57,254 bases of DNA, from positions 303,147 to 360,400 of the forward strand of contig NW_014577482.1 of NCBI RefSeq assembly GCF_000485595.1, in the 5' to 3' direction. Below are positions 1 through 11,699 of this stretch, in pieces (positions within the stretch are counted from its first letter, which is position 1; each line of letters opens with the position of its first letter). The notes below the pieces were generated by a model that was not told the DNA's origin, did no database searches, and saw only the letters and a list, made by a program, of their open reading frames with translations. This DNA is from Priapulus caudatus (lineage: Eukaryota; Priapulida; Priapulimorpha; Priapulimorphida; Priapulidae). The translations under genes and the position numbers were made by a program.

Positions 1-460
1 TTGTCACTGTGCAAAGTTGACCCTGGGTCTGGTCACCGGATAAATGCAATGCTTGGATGTACGACGGAGTGAAGAGCTCCGCAACTTGAGTGGATCAGCT
101 GGAGTGTACGGTCTCAGCTAGGTCTGTAAACAGTAATGGCAATTATGGATTAAGTTTTAGGGTAGGGATGTGAATCAAGTATCTGAATATTAATCATTTT
201 CAGTATTTGGTCACGATATCTTAACAAGCTATAGGCTATATCAGAGTAGATAATAACACTGTGTTATTATCTACTCTTGGCTATATATAGCACTATTTGT
301 ATTGTGAGAGGCAGTCGGGGTCTGATTCAGTGATTGTACTGACTATAATGTCCTGAGTAATTCCCTCAGTTACTGCCAGTGTCAGTGACCACAGGCACTT
401 GGAACGTCTCAATAAAAAAAAAAAATGTAAACACGAAATGTATATTTACTACCAGTCTTA
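1..460. other. Intergenic DNA upstream of IQCB1
   Basis: No convincing coding exon was seen on either strand. The stretch is AT-rich. Its only structured element is the short foldback at 242-278, listed separately. A run of A at about 415-425 lies just before the MITE that starts at 461. Confidence 0.6.
242..278. mobile_element. 37-bp foldback insertion with 8-bp target duplication
   Basis: A near-perfect palindrome: a 16-base arm starting AGAGTAGATAATAACA is followed within two bases by its reverse complement. It is flanked on both sides by GGCTATAT (234-241 and 279-286), an 8-bp target-site duplication. The outer bases resemble those of the elements at 7320, 19666 and 31150 (CAGGAGT or CAAGAGCT type), and like them it sits directly after TATAT. 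It is too short to code for anything. It is probably a minimal non-autonomous element mobilised by an unseen transposase. The family assignment is my inference. Confidence 0.6.
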
Positions 461-1072
461 AGGCCAAGACACACTGCAGCGACAACGACCGACCGTAACG
501 ACAAACGACTTTTCAGAAAATTAGAAACTGTTGTTTCCTATGAGCCATTGCACACTGACGCGACGACGACCGGCGACAACCTCGACGACAAAAATGTTTA
601 GAAACGTTTCTATTTCCCAGCGACTTTCGCCGGCGACACTTTACAAATGGCCAATCACAGCCGTTTGCATCGGCACGTGACATTGCCATTACGTCATAAA
701 ATTATAAACCAATGCTATAGCCAGGAAGTAGACTGGTCCCCAGCGCTAAATTCGCACCGCTTGTCAGAAACAGTGGGGCCGTGAACCCATCTAACCAAAA
801 CGTGCAGACGTTCGTATAATATGCTGCGTATATATTACTTTATTATATTATCGTTATACATAGAGCGTTTTTACAGCAATTAATTTAAAAGCAGCAGCAG
901 GAGATTTTTGCCGTTTGTTCATGTGTGCCACTGGCACTGGCACTGTGGTGAGGGCTAGGTGAACTTTGTCGTTACGGTCGGTCGTTGTCGCTGCAGTGTG
1001 GCTGCGCCAGTCGCCGCGACTTTGTCGTTTGTCGTTACGGTCGGTCGCTGTCGCTGCAGTGTGTCTTGGCCT
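461..1072. mobile_element. PIF/Harbinger-like MITE (612 bp)
   Basis: The left end begins AGGCCAAGACACACTGCAG. The right end is its reverse complement, extended to an inverted repeat of about 50 bp rich in ACGACCGACCGT. The trinucleotide TTA lies immediately outside both ends (458-460 and 1073-1075). A 3-bp TTA/TAA duplication with GGCC-type termini is the usual PIF/Harbinger signature. The right end carries a second, partial copy of the inverted repeat (about 967-1000). No transposase is encoded, so it is non-autonomous. Confidence 0.7.
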
Positions 1073-1870
1073 TTAATGTTTCTCTACTCTATGTATATAT
1101 ATAGTCAATGGCGCGCGTGTGTGCTGTACGTGCGGGCTTGATCTTGCTGCCAGTGATAATTACCCGTAAATGCCGGTGAAATGCTCATCTGCAACACACA
1201 AGTACACCGCACGCTCGCCCTAGACAAAGCCTGGCTATAGTATAGAAACATTAAGAATTTTGTACTAAGTAAATAGATTTCGTATTTAGTTAGCATTATA
1301 TTTTATTGAAACGGCTTCAAGTGCCTGTGCCGTGGCTGTGCTCGCACTCTCAGTCTCAGCGTTACGCATTGTAATTTGTAGTATCAGCCACCTCAAAACC
1401 AACCAAATAATTTCAACCGATCCTCGTTCTAAACATTGGACCAGGACTGTATGCATCACGTACCAAAGCAATTACCTGTGGTACCTTAATATGGATAAAG
1501 AACAAGTAAAATATGAAATTTATTAGTCTATCTCCATTCCTAAGTCATCATCATGGACTGGACATGGGGGCTACCATATTAACCCTGCACGTAGACTGGT
1601 ACTCGCTCCCACCTCGATTACTCGATGGTACCCTAACCCTAACCCTAACCCTAACCCTAAGCCGATAGGTGGGACCGGGTACCAGTCTAACCAGCACGGG
1701 GTCATATTTGTTACCAAAAGATGGCGCTGAAGTAGCGCTGTCTTGAGTCAGGTCAAAGGTCAGTAGCTAGGTGTTTTAGTTTTGTGTCAGTGAGTGTTTG
1801 CAGCGGTATTCAAATTGTCAAATGTAGAGAGTGTAGAATCACAAGAATTGAAAGGTTGCCAATTACTACT
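1073..1870. other. Proximal upstream region of IQCB1
   Basis: No coding exon was seen. It contains the telomeric-repeat hairpin at 1594-1687. The IQCB1 promoter and 5' UTR should lie here, because the first coding exon starts at 1871 with no spliced exon needed before it, but no TATA box or initiator could be picked out with confidence. Confidence 0.4.
1594..1687. repeat. Foldback repeat with (CCCTAA)5 in its loop
   Basis: Two 21-base arms (1594-1614 and 1667-1687) are inverted copies with a few mismatches, each ending in GACTGG or CCAGTC. The loop holds exactly five CCCTAA units at 1631-1660, the vertebrate-type and ancestral animal telomere repeat. This is interstitial, because unique genic sequence continues on both sides. 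A second foldback with TTAGGG units in its loop is at 11473-11699. Confidence 0.7.
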
Positions 1871-2559
1871 ATGGGGAAGGAAGCCATCCTGAAGGTTGCT
1901 GAACGAGTCTCCGTGGTAGAAAGCAGAAGGATTCCACAGGAACTTCTGGCTCTGACGGGTAATTTATAAAATCATCGATCAGGAGTGAAAACATTTGGTT
2001 CAAGGATAGAGAACATGGGGCCCATTGAAACCTATGTCATTTTCGTAAATGTGGGGGTAGCCCCTTTAAAATCGACAGGGGTACTGGTGAGGGTGTTCTT
2101 TGTTCATTTCAACCGATAAACATGATGTGAGTTAACAGGAAGTGTCGAAAAAATGCGTTGAAGCGACCCTACTCGCCCGTTTTCGCCGTTCGCCGTTCGC
2201 GCGTTGGCTAAAGCCAGGTAGTTAGCCTTTTTTAGCCGAATGGCACTGAGGGTGGTCACAGCCAGAGTTTATAGTAACAGGTTATATTATTACTATTAGT
2301 TTAATACAGAGTATTGTGATACATAGTAAGTCCCAGGATAGCGGAGAAAGGTTCGTGTTTAGAATAAACACAGTTTGGAAGTTGTAGTCTCGAAAAACGC
2401 ACCATAAAACCGCCCTGAGTGAATCACTCAGGGGCTCCTCCAAAGGAAAAAATAGGCTCGCGTTATAATTCACTTACTTTGTTGTGCTTTACATTATTTG
2501 TTATCTAGGTCTGCAGTGCAGACTGTGCGCTGCAGTATCTATAATGAATAACAACTATA

Positions 2560-2591
<32 letters not shown>

Positions 2592-5500
2592 ATTATATAC
2601 ACGTAACACTAGTACAGTAACTCATTTTTTTAGCCGTGCTCGATGGATGTCAGGATACGACACGCGTTTCGTCGATGTGCCGAGAGATATGGCGGCTGGA
2701 TCTGTTACGCGTCTGCAGCCGGCTGTTGCGCACAGACTTCACACAGGTGCCCGGCATGTGGCACACAGCCACAAAACTCGCTACGCTAATCAGGTAATCC
2801 TGCAGGACATTTCACGGGCGTATTGACTTACTTTCCTATAAAATAAAGTGTGATTGCATGGTGACAGTTGTCAATGCCATGATGAACATGTGGTGAATGG
2901 TGACGTCATTTGATGCAGGTTTTAATATATCAGCCTCCTGACATGCCGGCACACAACCATTGTATTAGTTAATACTACATGCCAGTTTGCGTACAGTTGC
3001 CGCAGGCGTGCGGCAACTGTACGCGGACTATAGTCCTAGAGCTACATGCCAGTGTGCCATCATTGGCATAACTGTTTTTGCTCGCTCATTGAGTTAAATG
3101 AATTTTTTTTTACGGTTTGTGAAGTCGGTGCTTAGTGGAACTGCAGTCACCAGAGACGGACAGCACTACATTCAGGGACGAGTTCCTTCCATCGGCTACC
3201 GAGAGCTTACTCAATCTTGCCGGAAACGTTCAGCAGAAGTGGTCGCAAGTTCCCCGGGTATGCTAGCAGGGGTTCCTAACATGTCCTAGAAAACCTACTG
3301 GGCTGTTCTCAGAAAGGTTATGAGTTTTCACGCCCATCGCAAGTCCTAAATATTTAAATCATCATACTAAAATAATATGGAATAATAATGATTATAATCA
3401 TGGTAATATCGTGAAATAATATTAAAATTTTAATTACTATAAGTTCAAAATGTGATAACCGTTAAAGTGAAGTGCCGTGAAAAATATTATGGCATTTTAG
3501 ATTTACGATAATCGTAAGTAATCGTGACCTATCCAACGACCTTCGTGATCCGCTGTCATCGTCCAGTCATTCATCCGCACTGCAAATCGTGCCTAACAGG
3601 GCGCAGCAATGCAGAGAGTTCACAGCTTAGGTCACACAGGATTCGCCGCCCGACTTTCACTCGTCTGTCACTCGCAGGGAGTGCGCTAACGCTTGCGACA
3701 CTTGTTTTTTTTTGCTCCTCAGCTCGAGCAGTACGCGGAAGCCAGGAGCAGCTTGCGGGAGGACTTGGCAGCTGTCAGCGCGGCTGTGCGGCGACTGATG
3801 GTCCGGCATCGCGCCGTAGTGCGGCATGGTGAGTTTACGCGCGAGTGTTGTTCTCTGTAGAGAAATCCCCAGCTCTATTGCAAACTGCCATTTGTACGCC
3901 CGTGTTCGACGAAACACTCTCTCGCTATTCACGTTTCAGTGCTGTCATCGCCACGGATACTGCAGCTGCTGATCACAGACCACGCTGAGTCGAGTCAGAT
4001 AGTGCTTTCTCTCCTACAGGAGGCGTCATCAGTCGGAAGGTATGCTTCCCTATATTAAAGGGATAGTAGACTCTAGGATTTTACTGCATACAACTGTACT
4101 TACTGTATAACAAATCAACTATACCCACACGTATTTGTTACCAGATACCTAATTTAATTGTTATAATTATTAATTACACATCAAAGCTACGAAATTTGAA
4201 TGGCGCCATGACACCCGCGACCGTGCTGCCACCCCGAAAAAGTTGCGTATTTGACAATTTATTTTGCACGTTACAAACCAAGGGCCAGTCACAAAAGTGC
4301 AATTATATTTATGCCTAAATGCTATTTAACCGAACAATATTCATTTTATGGCAAATTTATCCATATTATAACTGAAACTATATGTCGTTTATAAGATATT
4401 ACAATCCTTTTGCTTTTAAATTAATAAATAAGAAACACCCTCGATCTGTAGCCCTCGGCTGAAAAGTGGTTTTGCGCAACATCAGATCGTGTGGTTTGAG
4501 TGGCGCCACCGTTGTTGTAAACAAACTGTAGTCGTTAGTTTTAAAATATTTTTTAATAATATTTCTAATGGTGATTGAACCATGAAACTTTTTATGTTGC
4601 GTACTTTTAACCTAAATTAACTGAAAATAACCCTAGAACCTAGAGTAAACGATCCCTTTAACGCATCACAGTTAATATTATCAGACACTTTGCTGTTCAC
4701 TCCAGTAGGCCTACCTCTTACCACGCAATATAGAGCACGAAAACGTATACGAAATGAAACTTGAAAATGAAACACGACGACTAGTGCCTGGATTGGTAGA
4801 AGATATAGATTATAGAATTAATATTACAAGCACAAATGTTTTAAAAATGGCTTCTTTTTTGTGTAGGATTAGGTATTTTCTTGTATTGTATTAAGTTAGA
4901 TTTCAAAACCGGAAAAAACATTTTGCGATCAATGCTAGCTTATTGATGCCTGTTTTCCACCTTCAGTGATGCCATTGGCATGGTTACCGATAGTGTCCTG
5001 TGCAGCCTCTTGGACGAACTTGTCTACAAGCTATGTACAAGTAAAGATGCTAGCATTGGCAAGTAAGTGGTCATTGAGTAACGTATCTGATGGTTAATCA
5101 TGTGCGTGTGTGCCGCAGCCTGTGTGACAATTCGTTTATGCTACAGTATGACTATCGTCTGTCACTCTCGATACGACTGCTAGGTAGTGATAGACAAGGA
5201 CATGAACACATAAACTATATAGATAAATGTAAAAAATAATGCAGATAAAATGTATAAAAAAAATTTTTTTTAAATATTAAAATAATACATAAAAATGTAG
5301 AAAAGAACGATTATAGAAAAATGTAAATATAAGAGATGATTCGTGCGCTCTTGACGATGCTACAGCGTTTTGATGTTGCAGGAGCTCGGCACAGATCGTG
5401 ATACTGCTGGCGCAGGCAGACAGTCGCGTGATAGATCTTCTGTGTTCCCGATTCAGGTATATTGCGCCTTGCCTAGTTATAACACTGCGTTGAGAGTTTC

Positions 5501-6041
5501 CTGGAGGTGTTGCTCTGGTACCACCTGTCTGTGGCAGTTAGGGGTGGGGTGATTCATCGATATATTATATCGATATTTATATCGATATAATATTGCAATA
5601 CAAGCCATGACAATAATTGTATCGATACATTTGTAATAGTGCCTAATAATGTTTTGGCCGTAAATTTTATACATGTTGGTTCCTTAATTTTAATTAAGCA
5701 ACGCACAACGTGCACCTGCAACGTAGTTCGCCGATTGTCCGAGGGTCGATCACTGACGATAATCCGTTTGCGTTTGCGTCACACATCGGTAGGGGCCTGG
5801 GCTCAGTTCTCAGGAGGTGGGACGGCAAGGGACTCAACACCGAACAAGGGAAGCTTGCTGCGTTCCTGAAGGCCGGCTCTGCAGAGGCTGCCGGGATGCA
5901 GGTGAGTATCTGACTATCCCGGAGGAAAGCTGATGAGAGAGCGAGTTTTAATCAGAGTGGTAGTCATGCAGCTTTTCGCGTTGGATGTGCGCAGGTTTGC
6001 GGTTTGAAGGGACACTTGAGTGTTTATTGGAGAAGGAGAGG

Positions 6042-6100
<59 letters not shown>

Positions 6101-9100
6101 AACGAGAGAGAGAGGGGAGAGTAAGAGCGAGCGAGAGAGTGAGAGTGAGAGCGAGAGCGCACACGAGAGAGAGTGAGCCACGTGCACTTTTATGCTGTTT
6201 TTAGTGCTGTTGCGATTATACCAGATGGTTTTTTTTACATGCAGGAGCACAACAATGCTGCTGTGAGAATTCAGGCATACTTTCGTGGCTACAGGACAAG
6301 AAGAAGGCTGGAGAAGGCAAACTTGGCATTTGCTTCATTCCACAAGCAATACAGGTAGTCGCTAGTGCCGTGCTATCATTCTGTGGAATCCTGCGCTCTA
6401 CGAACTGTAAGACGTATAGTAATTATGTAAAACGGACAACATTACGATGTAAAGGATGTAAAAACACAACAGTACGATGTAAAGATTAACAACACGCTAC
6501 GCATGATAAACGATTGTAACAACGACGTACGATGTAAGATGTAATGACACGTACTACGTAATTATGTAACAACACGTACGATGTAAAGATGTAACAAACG
6601 TACGATTGTAAAGATGTAACACACGTACGATGTAAAGATGTAACACACGTACGATTGTAAAGACTGTCCAACAACACCGTACGATGTTAAAGACTTGTTA
6701 AGCAACACGTACGATGTTAAAGATTGTAATCACACGTACAATGTAATGATGTAAACCACACGATACGATGCTAATAGAAGAGTTACAGCACGTACGATGT
6801 AATGATGTAACAACACGTACGATGTAAAGATGTAACAACACGTACGATGTGATGATGTAACAAACAGCCATCGATTGCTCGCGACATACAGAGAACGGAA
6901 AGCGAAGAACGCTCAATCAAAGTCGGAAGAGCAGCGCCAGGGGGCGCTGCGGCAGCGGCTTCTCGAGAGCAGGCGACAGGCTCTGCGGAGGCTGAGTGTG
7001 AGACAGCTTCAGTGTATAGAGATTCTTCCAGCAGGTTAGCATGAGTGGGGTTGGTGAGGGTGAGGGGGGTTTCAGTAAGGTCCTTAGAATGGCCGTGAAA
7101 AATACTGGCATCGAGGAATTATTTGTCGCTAAATTTATTGCTCAGTGGCGCCCAGATTCCGCCGCAATAATCTGGTCAGTACTCTTCGGGTAATGCACTG
7201 GGTCTGCATCACTTAGAGAGGGTTCAGGTCTCTCCTCCACACGTCTTGTAAAACGTACTAGCCCTTTATCTTGGATCGTCATAGGAGCTGTCCCTAACTA
7301 TCGGGTTTCACCACTATATCAGGAGTGAATAATAGAGATTATCCACTCTATTAATTACTCCTGATTTCTCCATATCTATTATAATTAAGATCTTGGCATG
7401 TTGCCAGGTAACGTATCTCCATATCTATTACAATTAAGATCTTGGCATGGTACCAGGTGATAAGTACCCATGTCAATCATCATTATAAATTTGGCATGTT
7501 GCCAGGTAACGTATCTCCATATCTATTATAATTTAGATCTTGGCAAGTTGCCAGGTGATAATTAAGTCCCCATGTCAATCATCATTATGATCTTGGCATG
7601 TTGCCAGGTGATAAGTCCCTACGTAAATCATCATTGAGATCTTGGCACGCTTCCAGGTGAGGTGGACCGGTACTTGCTGCAGCAGCAGGAGGCGGCGGCC
7701 GCGCGAATCCAGGCCTGCTGGAAAGGAAGCCGAGAGAGGAGGAGGCTGAGCGGGCGACGAGCGAGGGCGAGGAGGGAACGAGCAGCGTCCACGCTTCAGC
7801 GCGCTGTGAGTATGTGTGCGTGTGTGCATGAGTGCATGCATGTGTGCGCGTGAGTGCGTGCGTGCGTGTGTGCGTGCATGTGTGCGCGTGCGTGTGTGCG
7901 TGCGTGCGTGCGTGCATGCGTGCGTGCATGTGTGCTAGTCCATGTGAACTTACACTGTACATGCGCGGGATATCAGCCGTCTGTGCAGAGGTCGAAATAA
8001 AAAAGTTCATTTAAGGGGAAAGGCAAGTGTCGTATTTAGTTTAATCGTAAATTTTATGGTGCTACAGCAAATTAGAGAAGTACAAAGGCAAACGTTTCTT
8101 TCAAAGTGTTATCACTGCAATTTACATTTTTACAACACTTGATGTGGTACAAAGACGGATATATATGCTACACAAGGTTTATGGGGAGGGCGTGGCGGTA
8201 ATACCAGGTAGGGCAGCCCATGGCAGTTTATCACTGTACGTATCATTTATTTATCGTCAGCACTGCAGAAATCATGGCGAGCAACCACAGAATGCCTGTA
8301 CCATGGTGCGATTCGGGCCCTGCCGTGTCTTACAGCACTTTTCCTAACACATATACTATAGTGGTATGCCAAAAGTATGAAATGGCTACGTGTCCTTTTC
8401 GTGGAGATTCTGTATGAATACTCGTTATCTATACAGGTGAGGCGGTGGCTGAGGAGGAGGGAGGAGCGGAGGCAGAGGCAGCAGCTGAAGCTGTTGCCAC
8501 CCTTGAGTGACGAGGAGAGAGTGAAGCTGAGTGAACAGATAGAGGAGTGGAGATACAAACATCCGGTAGGTGGCAGTCCGATCGGCTTGTCGAGTTCTCG
8601 GCAGCGATTCGAGTGGGAACAATGGAATTCCGTTTTCGCAGAACGAAAGAATGTTGCAGGGAATTCTCCTGTTAAATTCCCCTCTCGATATCTTATATGA
8701 CCTACAACGGCACAAATTCTTGATTATTCACGAGCCCGGGTAATATGTGAGAACTCCGCTAATGGGCAAGCGTATATGTTACCGCAGATGTTTATCGTTG
8801 GATTCATTCGAGATGTTGTCAGGGGCGTGTACAGGATTTGTACCAGGGAGGGGGGCGAGGTCTAAACCGTAACCCAAAGTTGCGGCCACGCGAAGGGGGG
8901 GGGGTACTGGCGTGGCCCTCCCATGAAATTTTTTGAAATTAGACCCCCTTAGAGATTGCGTTTTCTGCGCGAGCCAGGGGGGGGCGGTCCGGACCCCCTG
9001 TACCCCCCCCCCCCCCTGTACACGCCCTGATTGTTTTAGAACTGCGACGAGGCAGGGGGTGTATCCATGTCACACAGTAAAGGCGTATGCCTGCGCAGTT

Positions 9101-9683
9101 GCATCCGCCGATACACATCTGTAAGCGAAACTTTCCTCTGACGACTTGCCTGTTCGCAGGTCGACGCCGGTAGCCGCGAACGGCAGGAGGCTCGACACCA
9201 GGAGGCCGGAGAGCTGCTCGAGCGCCACCTGGCGACCTTGGTGTCTCGCCGTCGCCGGGAGACGCACGCCGAAGCCCTTCTCGCGAGGCTGCGACTCGAC
9301 TCCCAGCTGTTGCTAGGTAACTGACTTCCGAAACTTTGTTCACGCGCCGTTTTCCTCGGTTCATAGTTTATGAATAACGTATGAGTGCATTATCCTATCC
9401 CGAATTTGGTGGTACGGTAATAATTTACAAATGACGTGTGGGAAAATTCGCGCAACCCCGGTTAACACGGAATGTTACCCTCCTTGCATCTACAGATGCG
9501 CCAAAGCTGAGCGATGTGACTGCAGCCGACATTGATGTATACACTTCACGCAGCACGCCCGTTGCCATGACAGCACGGCAGCAGCACGCCGACCACCTGT
9601 CAGGGCTGCACGCCCCCTGGTGGGAAAAACTAGCGGATGCGGACGAAGATGACAACTGGCTTGATAGTGAAAGCGGACCCTGA
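1871..9683 (+). CDS. IQCB1: IQCB1 / nephrocystin-5, IQ motif protein of the ciliary transition zone
   Basis: Calmodulin- and CEP290-binding scaffold of the ciliary transition zone and centrosome; the human gene is NPHP5. Fourteen exons join with consistent phases into 610 codons (human about 598): 1871-1958, 2634-2793, 3125-3257, 3723-3828, 3940-4039, 4967-5062, 5382-5456, 5727-5901, 6245-6354, 6868-7034, 7657-7805, 8437-8565, 9160-9316, 9496-9683. The ATG at 1871 opens MGKEAILKVAERV, which aligns with the family's N-terminus. An N-terminal helical repeat region (about 1-300) includes EFLPSATESLLNLAG, like the human ELLPSAAENFLVL. IQ motifs centre near residues 320 (AAVRIQAYFRGY), 421 (AAARIQACWKG) and 450 (ASTLQRAVRRW, spanning an exon junction). 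The C-terminus keeps the family's APWWEKL. The family identity rests on these matches, recalled without a database search. Introns are full of repeats. The gene is complete with no frame defects. The exon 3 acceptor at 3125 is chosen by phase and alignment. Confidence 0.93.
4059..4657. mobile_element. piggyBac-like MITE with TTAA duplication, in IQCB1 intron 5
   Basis: TTAA occurs immediately outside both ends (4055-4058 and 4658-4661). The inverted ends start AGGGATAGTAGACTCTAGG on the left and AGGGATCGTTTACTCTAGG (reverse strand) on the right. A TTAA target with short inverted repeats is typical of piggyBac-class non-autonomous elements. The interior is AT-rich with no open frame. Confidence 0.65.
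6053..6175. repeat. (GA)n / (GT)n microsatellite in IQCB1 intron 8
   Basis: A GTGTGT stretch is followed by an almost pure GA tract, then degenerate GAGAGC repeats. The apparent Ser/Leu-rich open frames on the - strand here are translations of the repeat. Confidence 0.85.
6405..6867. repeat. About 25-bp minisatellite ending at an IQCB1 3' splice site
   Basis: Imperfect units of CACGTACGATGTAAAGATG plus TAACAA repeat about 18 times with frequent one-base indels. The last unit runs straight into the acceptor of exon 10: the unit's TAACAACAC becomes TAACAAACAG at 6867. The indel load resembles uncorrected long-read sequence, so the copy number is uncertain. Confidence 0.75.
7320..7363. mobile_element. 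44-bp foldback insertion in IQCB1 intron 10
   Basis: It starts CAGGAGTGAATAATAGAG and ends with the inverted TAATTACTCCTG. It sits directly after CTATAT, the target context shared with the elements at 242 and 31150. No target duplication is recognisable on the right, so it may be older or imperfect. Confidence 0.45.
7375..7656. repeat. About 50-bp tandem repeat whose last unit contains the exon 11 acceptor
   Basis: Six imperfect units share GATCTTGGCATGTTGCCAGG, alternating with CATATCTATTA- or TGTCAATCATCATTA-type spacers. The sixth unit reads GATCTTGGCACGCTTCCAG and is the genuine 3' splice site at 7656. Upstream units therefore carry decoy acceptors (TTGCCAG followed by GTGATAAGT or GTAACG). 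Confidence 0.75.
7806..7935. repeat. (GTGC/GTGT)n microsatellite in IQCB1 intron 11
   Basis: Alternating GTGCGT/GTGTGC repeats start right after the exon 11 donor GTGAGTATG. The Cys/Val- and His/Thr-rich open frames read from this stretch on either strand are repeat translations. Confidence 0.8.
8820..9029. mobile_element. hAT-like MITE in IQCB1 intron 12
   Basis: Inverted ends CAGGGGCGTGTACAG and CTGTACACGCCCTG are typical of hAT-class elements. The interior has G-runs and C-runs plus TTTTGAAATTAGACCC and GCGTTTTCTGCGCGAGC, shared with the elements at 45033, 52083 and 54897. The expected 8-bp duplication is not clear. Non-coding. Confidence 0.7.
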
Positions 9684-11472
9684 TGACAACCGAACAAGCT
9701 AGATGACGTCGTGCTGACTAAGTGTTCTAAAGTGACAACACCTGCCATTTAATTATGCAAACTGTCGTAGTACTGTAGTAATGAATTTTCAAGGATTGTG
9801 TTGTGCCTCAGCCCTGAATTCTTCAGAACTGAATTGTGAATATGTATTATATTCTACTATATATTTTAGTACATCTTTTCGTTACCAACGTTGACTAACT
9901 GTCGTGTCAATCGTAAATGTTCACGAATGCTGCATTTGAATTTTCACAATTGATCTAGAGTCTTTGGTTTTAATGTGTACAAGTTGAAGCAATACATGAA
10001 TATTATGTACAGCGATAGGCCTTGCTTTCTCAGTTTCTCATCTGGCATTACATTTTCTCTGCCTGGCGTGTTCACATTTTCCACATAGTACACAGTATCA
10101 ACCAAGAGTATACAAAACTCAGAAAAGAAAACACGAAAAACTCCAGCTTATTTCAACAGCATAACATTCACATTTTCTTTCGATGATTAATTTTCATGCA
10201 AACTGCATTGTGTATAAAGATAAAACAAAGAGCCATGGCTAGCGTCGAGTTGCAATGATAACAGAACGTGATATAAGGGCAACATTGCGAGATTTAACAC
10301 GAATGCAATCTTTGTGCCTATTATCGCCCAGCCAGCGATTCTTAGACGAAGCAAATTTTATTGCCTCTTTTTTAGAACAAATATAATAATAGCCAATTTC
10401 GGAAGACTGCGCAGGCCCGTAGCCTATCATCCACGACGGTTCCACACCTGGAACACGGAATTTTAGAAGGACGGAGAAATCCGTTTGCTCTGTGTAAAAT
10501 GCGCGAAAATCGCGATAATCTATGCGACACCCGCAGGGCTCGTGCAATTACTGTTGGCTAATTGTCACCCGAGAGAAACGACGTCGAGGCTAGCCTCGAG
10601 GCAGCAGCGATAACGAGATAAATTCTCAATAATCAATAATCAGTACTCGACGCTAAATAGGGTCAGATGCCAACCGTGCCAGTGTACAGCAACTGCGCAG
10701 ATCGATTCCTCGACCCTTCGATGACTGAAGCACCGGAAAATCGTGACATTGCGGTGCTCACCCCATCTGCAAATTGCTTCGGAGAGAAGCAAATGATCAC
10801 TCAACGAAAGCATCCGTTCGCGAGATTTCTGGGTTAAACCCACAAATAATATCGGTACAAATCTTGTCTACATGTCTGATACAAGTACTGCTAATTTCAC
10901 GTCTCGGCATGATTGTGTTACGGCTGATCACACGCTGCTGTACTAAACGTGATTATGCAATAATTATTGGTACAGTTAAAACATTTCTATTAAAATATAA
11001 ACTACTCGTAAGAAAAGTGTAAATTTGATCGAAATGGGTGTAACACGATTAGCATATTAGCAGTGTATACATTCTGGGCTCGTGACGCACGAGAGCATAA
11101 TAACGTACCAAAACTAAGTGGGTTCACTGGTGAACCAGTAAAGATTGTTGGTAGGTTTAATCGTGAAAGGTTTGCCTACATAAAACCACTAAATGCTGAT
11201 GAATATATACGAATCTAGGTTCTGCTACGGCACACGCAGTGTGAGGACACGCCACAACACTACCGACTTTCATACACGATAGATACACACACACTCATAT
11301 ACATGTGTCTATAAGACAGGTTGCTATATACACGACTGGCTATTCCTCTCACAGGACTGTAGGCCCAATGCCCCCCACCACCCGCACCACTGTGTGGCGT
11401 AACCTAGGAAGCATAGTGGACTCTGTACCTTTACATCCTATCAACCTTGCGTGCATGTGTCAGTAAGGCTCA

Positions 11473-11699
11473 TAGGGTCTATGTCCCCCAGGGTACTGCC
11501 GGAACGTACCCTGGTAACTATCTAGCTGATATGATTAGGGATAAGGTTATAGGGTTAGGGTTAGAGTTAGAGTTAGGGTTAAGGAGTAGGCGACTCCCTA
11601 GACTCGTTAGTGGAGTAGGCGAGGTACGGTCCGGGATATTAGATATTAGTATTTAGTACCAGGGTACGTTCCGGCAGTACCCTGGGGGACATAGACCCT
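11473..11699. repeat. Foldback repeat with TTAGGG-type core
   Basis: Arms of about 43 bases (11473-11516 and 11657-11699) are nearly perfect inverted copies containing CCAGGGTACTGCCGGAACG. The loop (11517-11656) holds degenerate TTAGGG/TTAGAG repeats (about 11535-11585) and a core starting ACTCGTTAGTGGAGTAGGCG. The same core occurs at 47656 and in the copy near 55600, so this is a repeat family. Non-coding. Confidence 0.75.

Noticed and set aside
1631-1660. Chromosome end (telomere)
   Set aside because: Only five units, enclosed in a hairpin and followed by an intact gene, so it is interstitial.
6914-8010. - strand Ser/Leu-, His- and Thr-rich frames over IQCB1
   Set aside because: They are translations of microsatellites, or antisense of supported exons.
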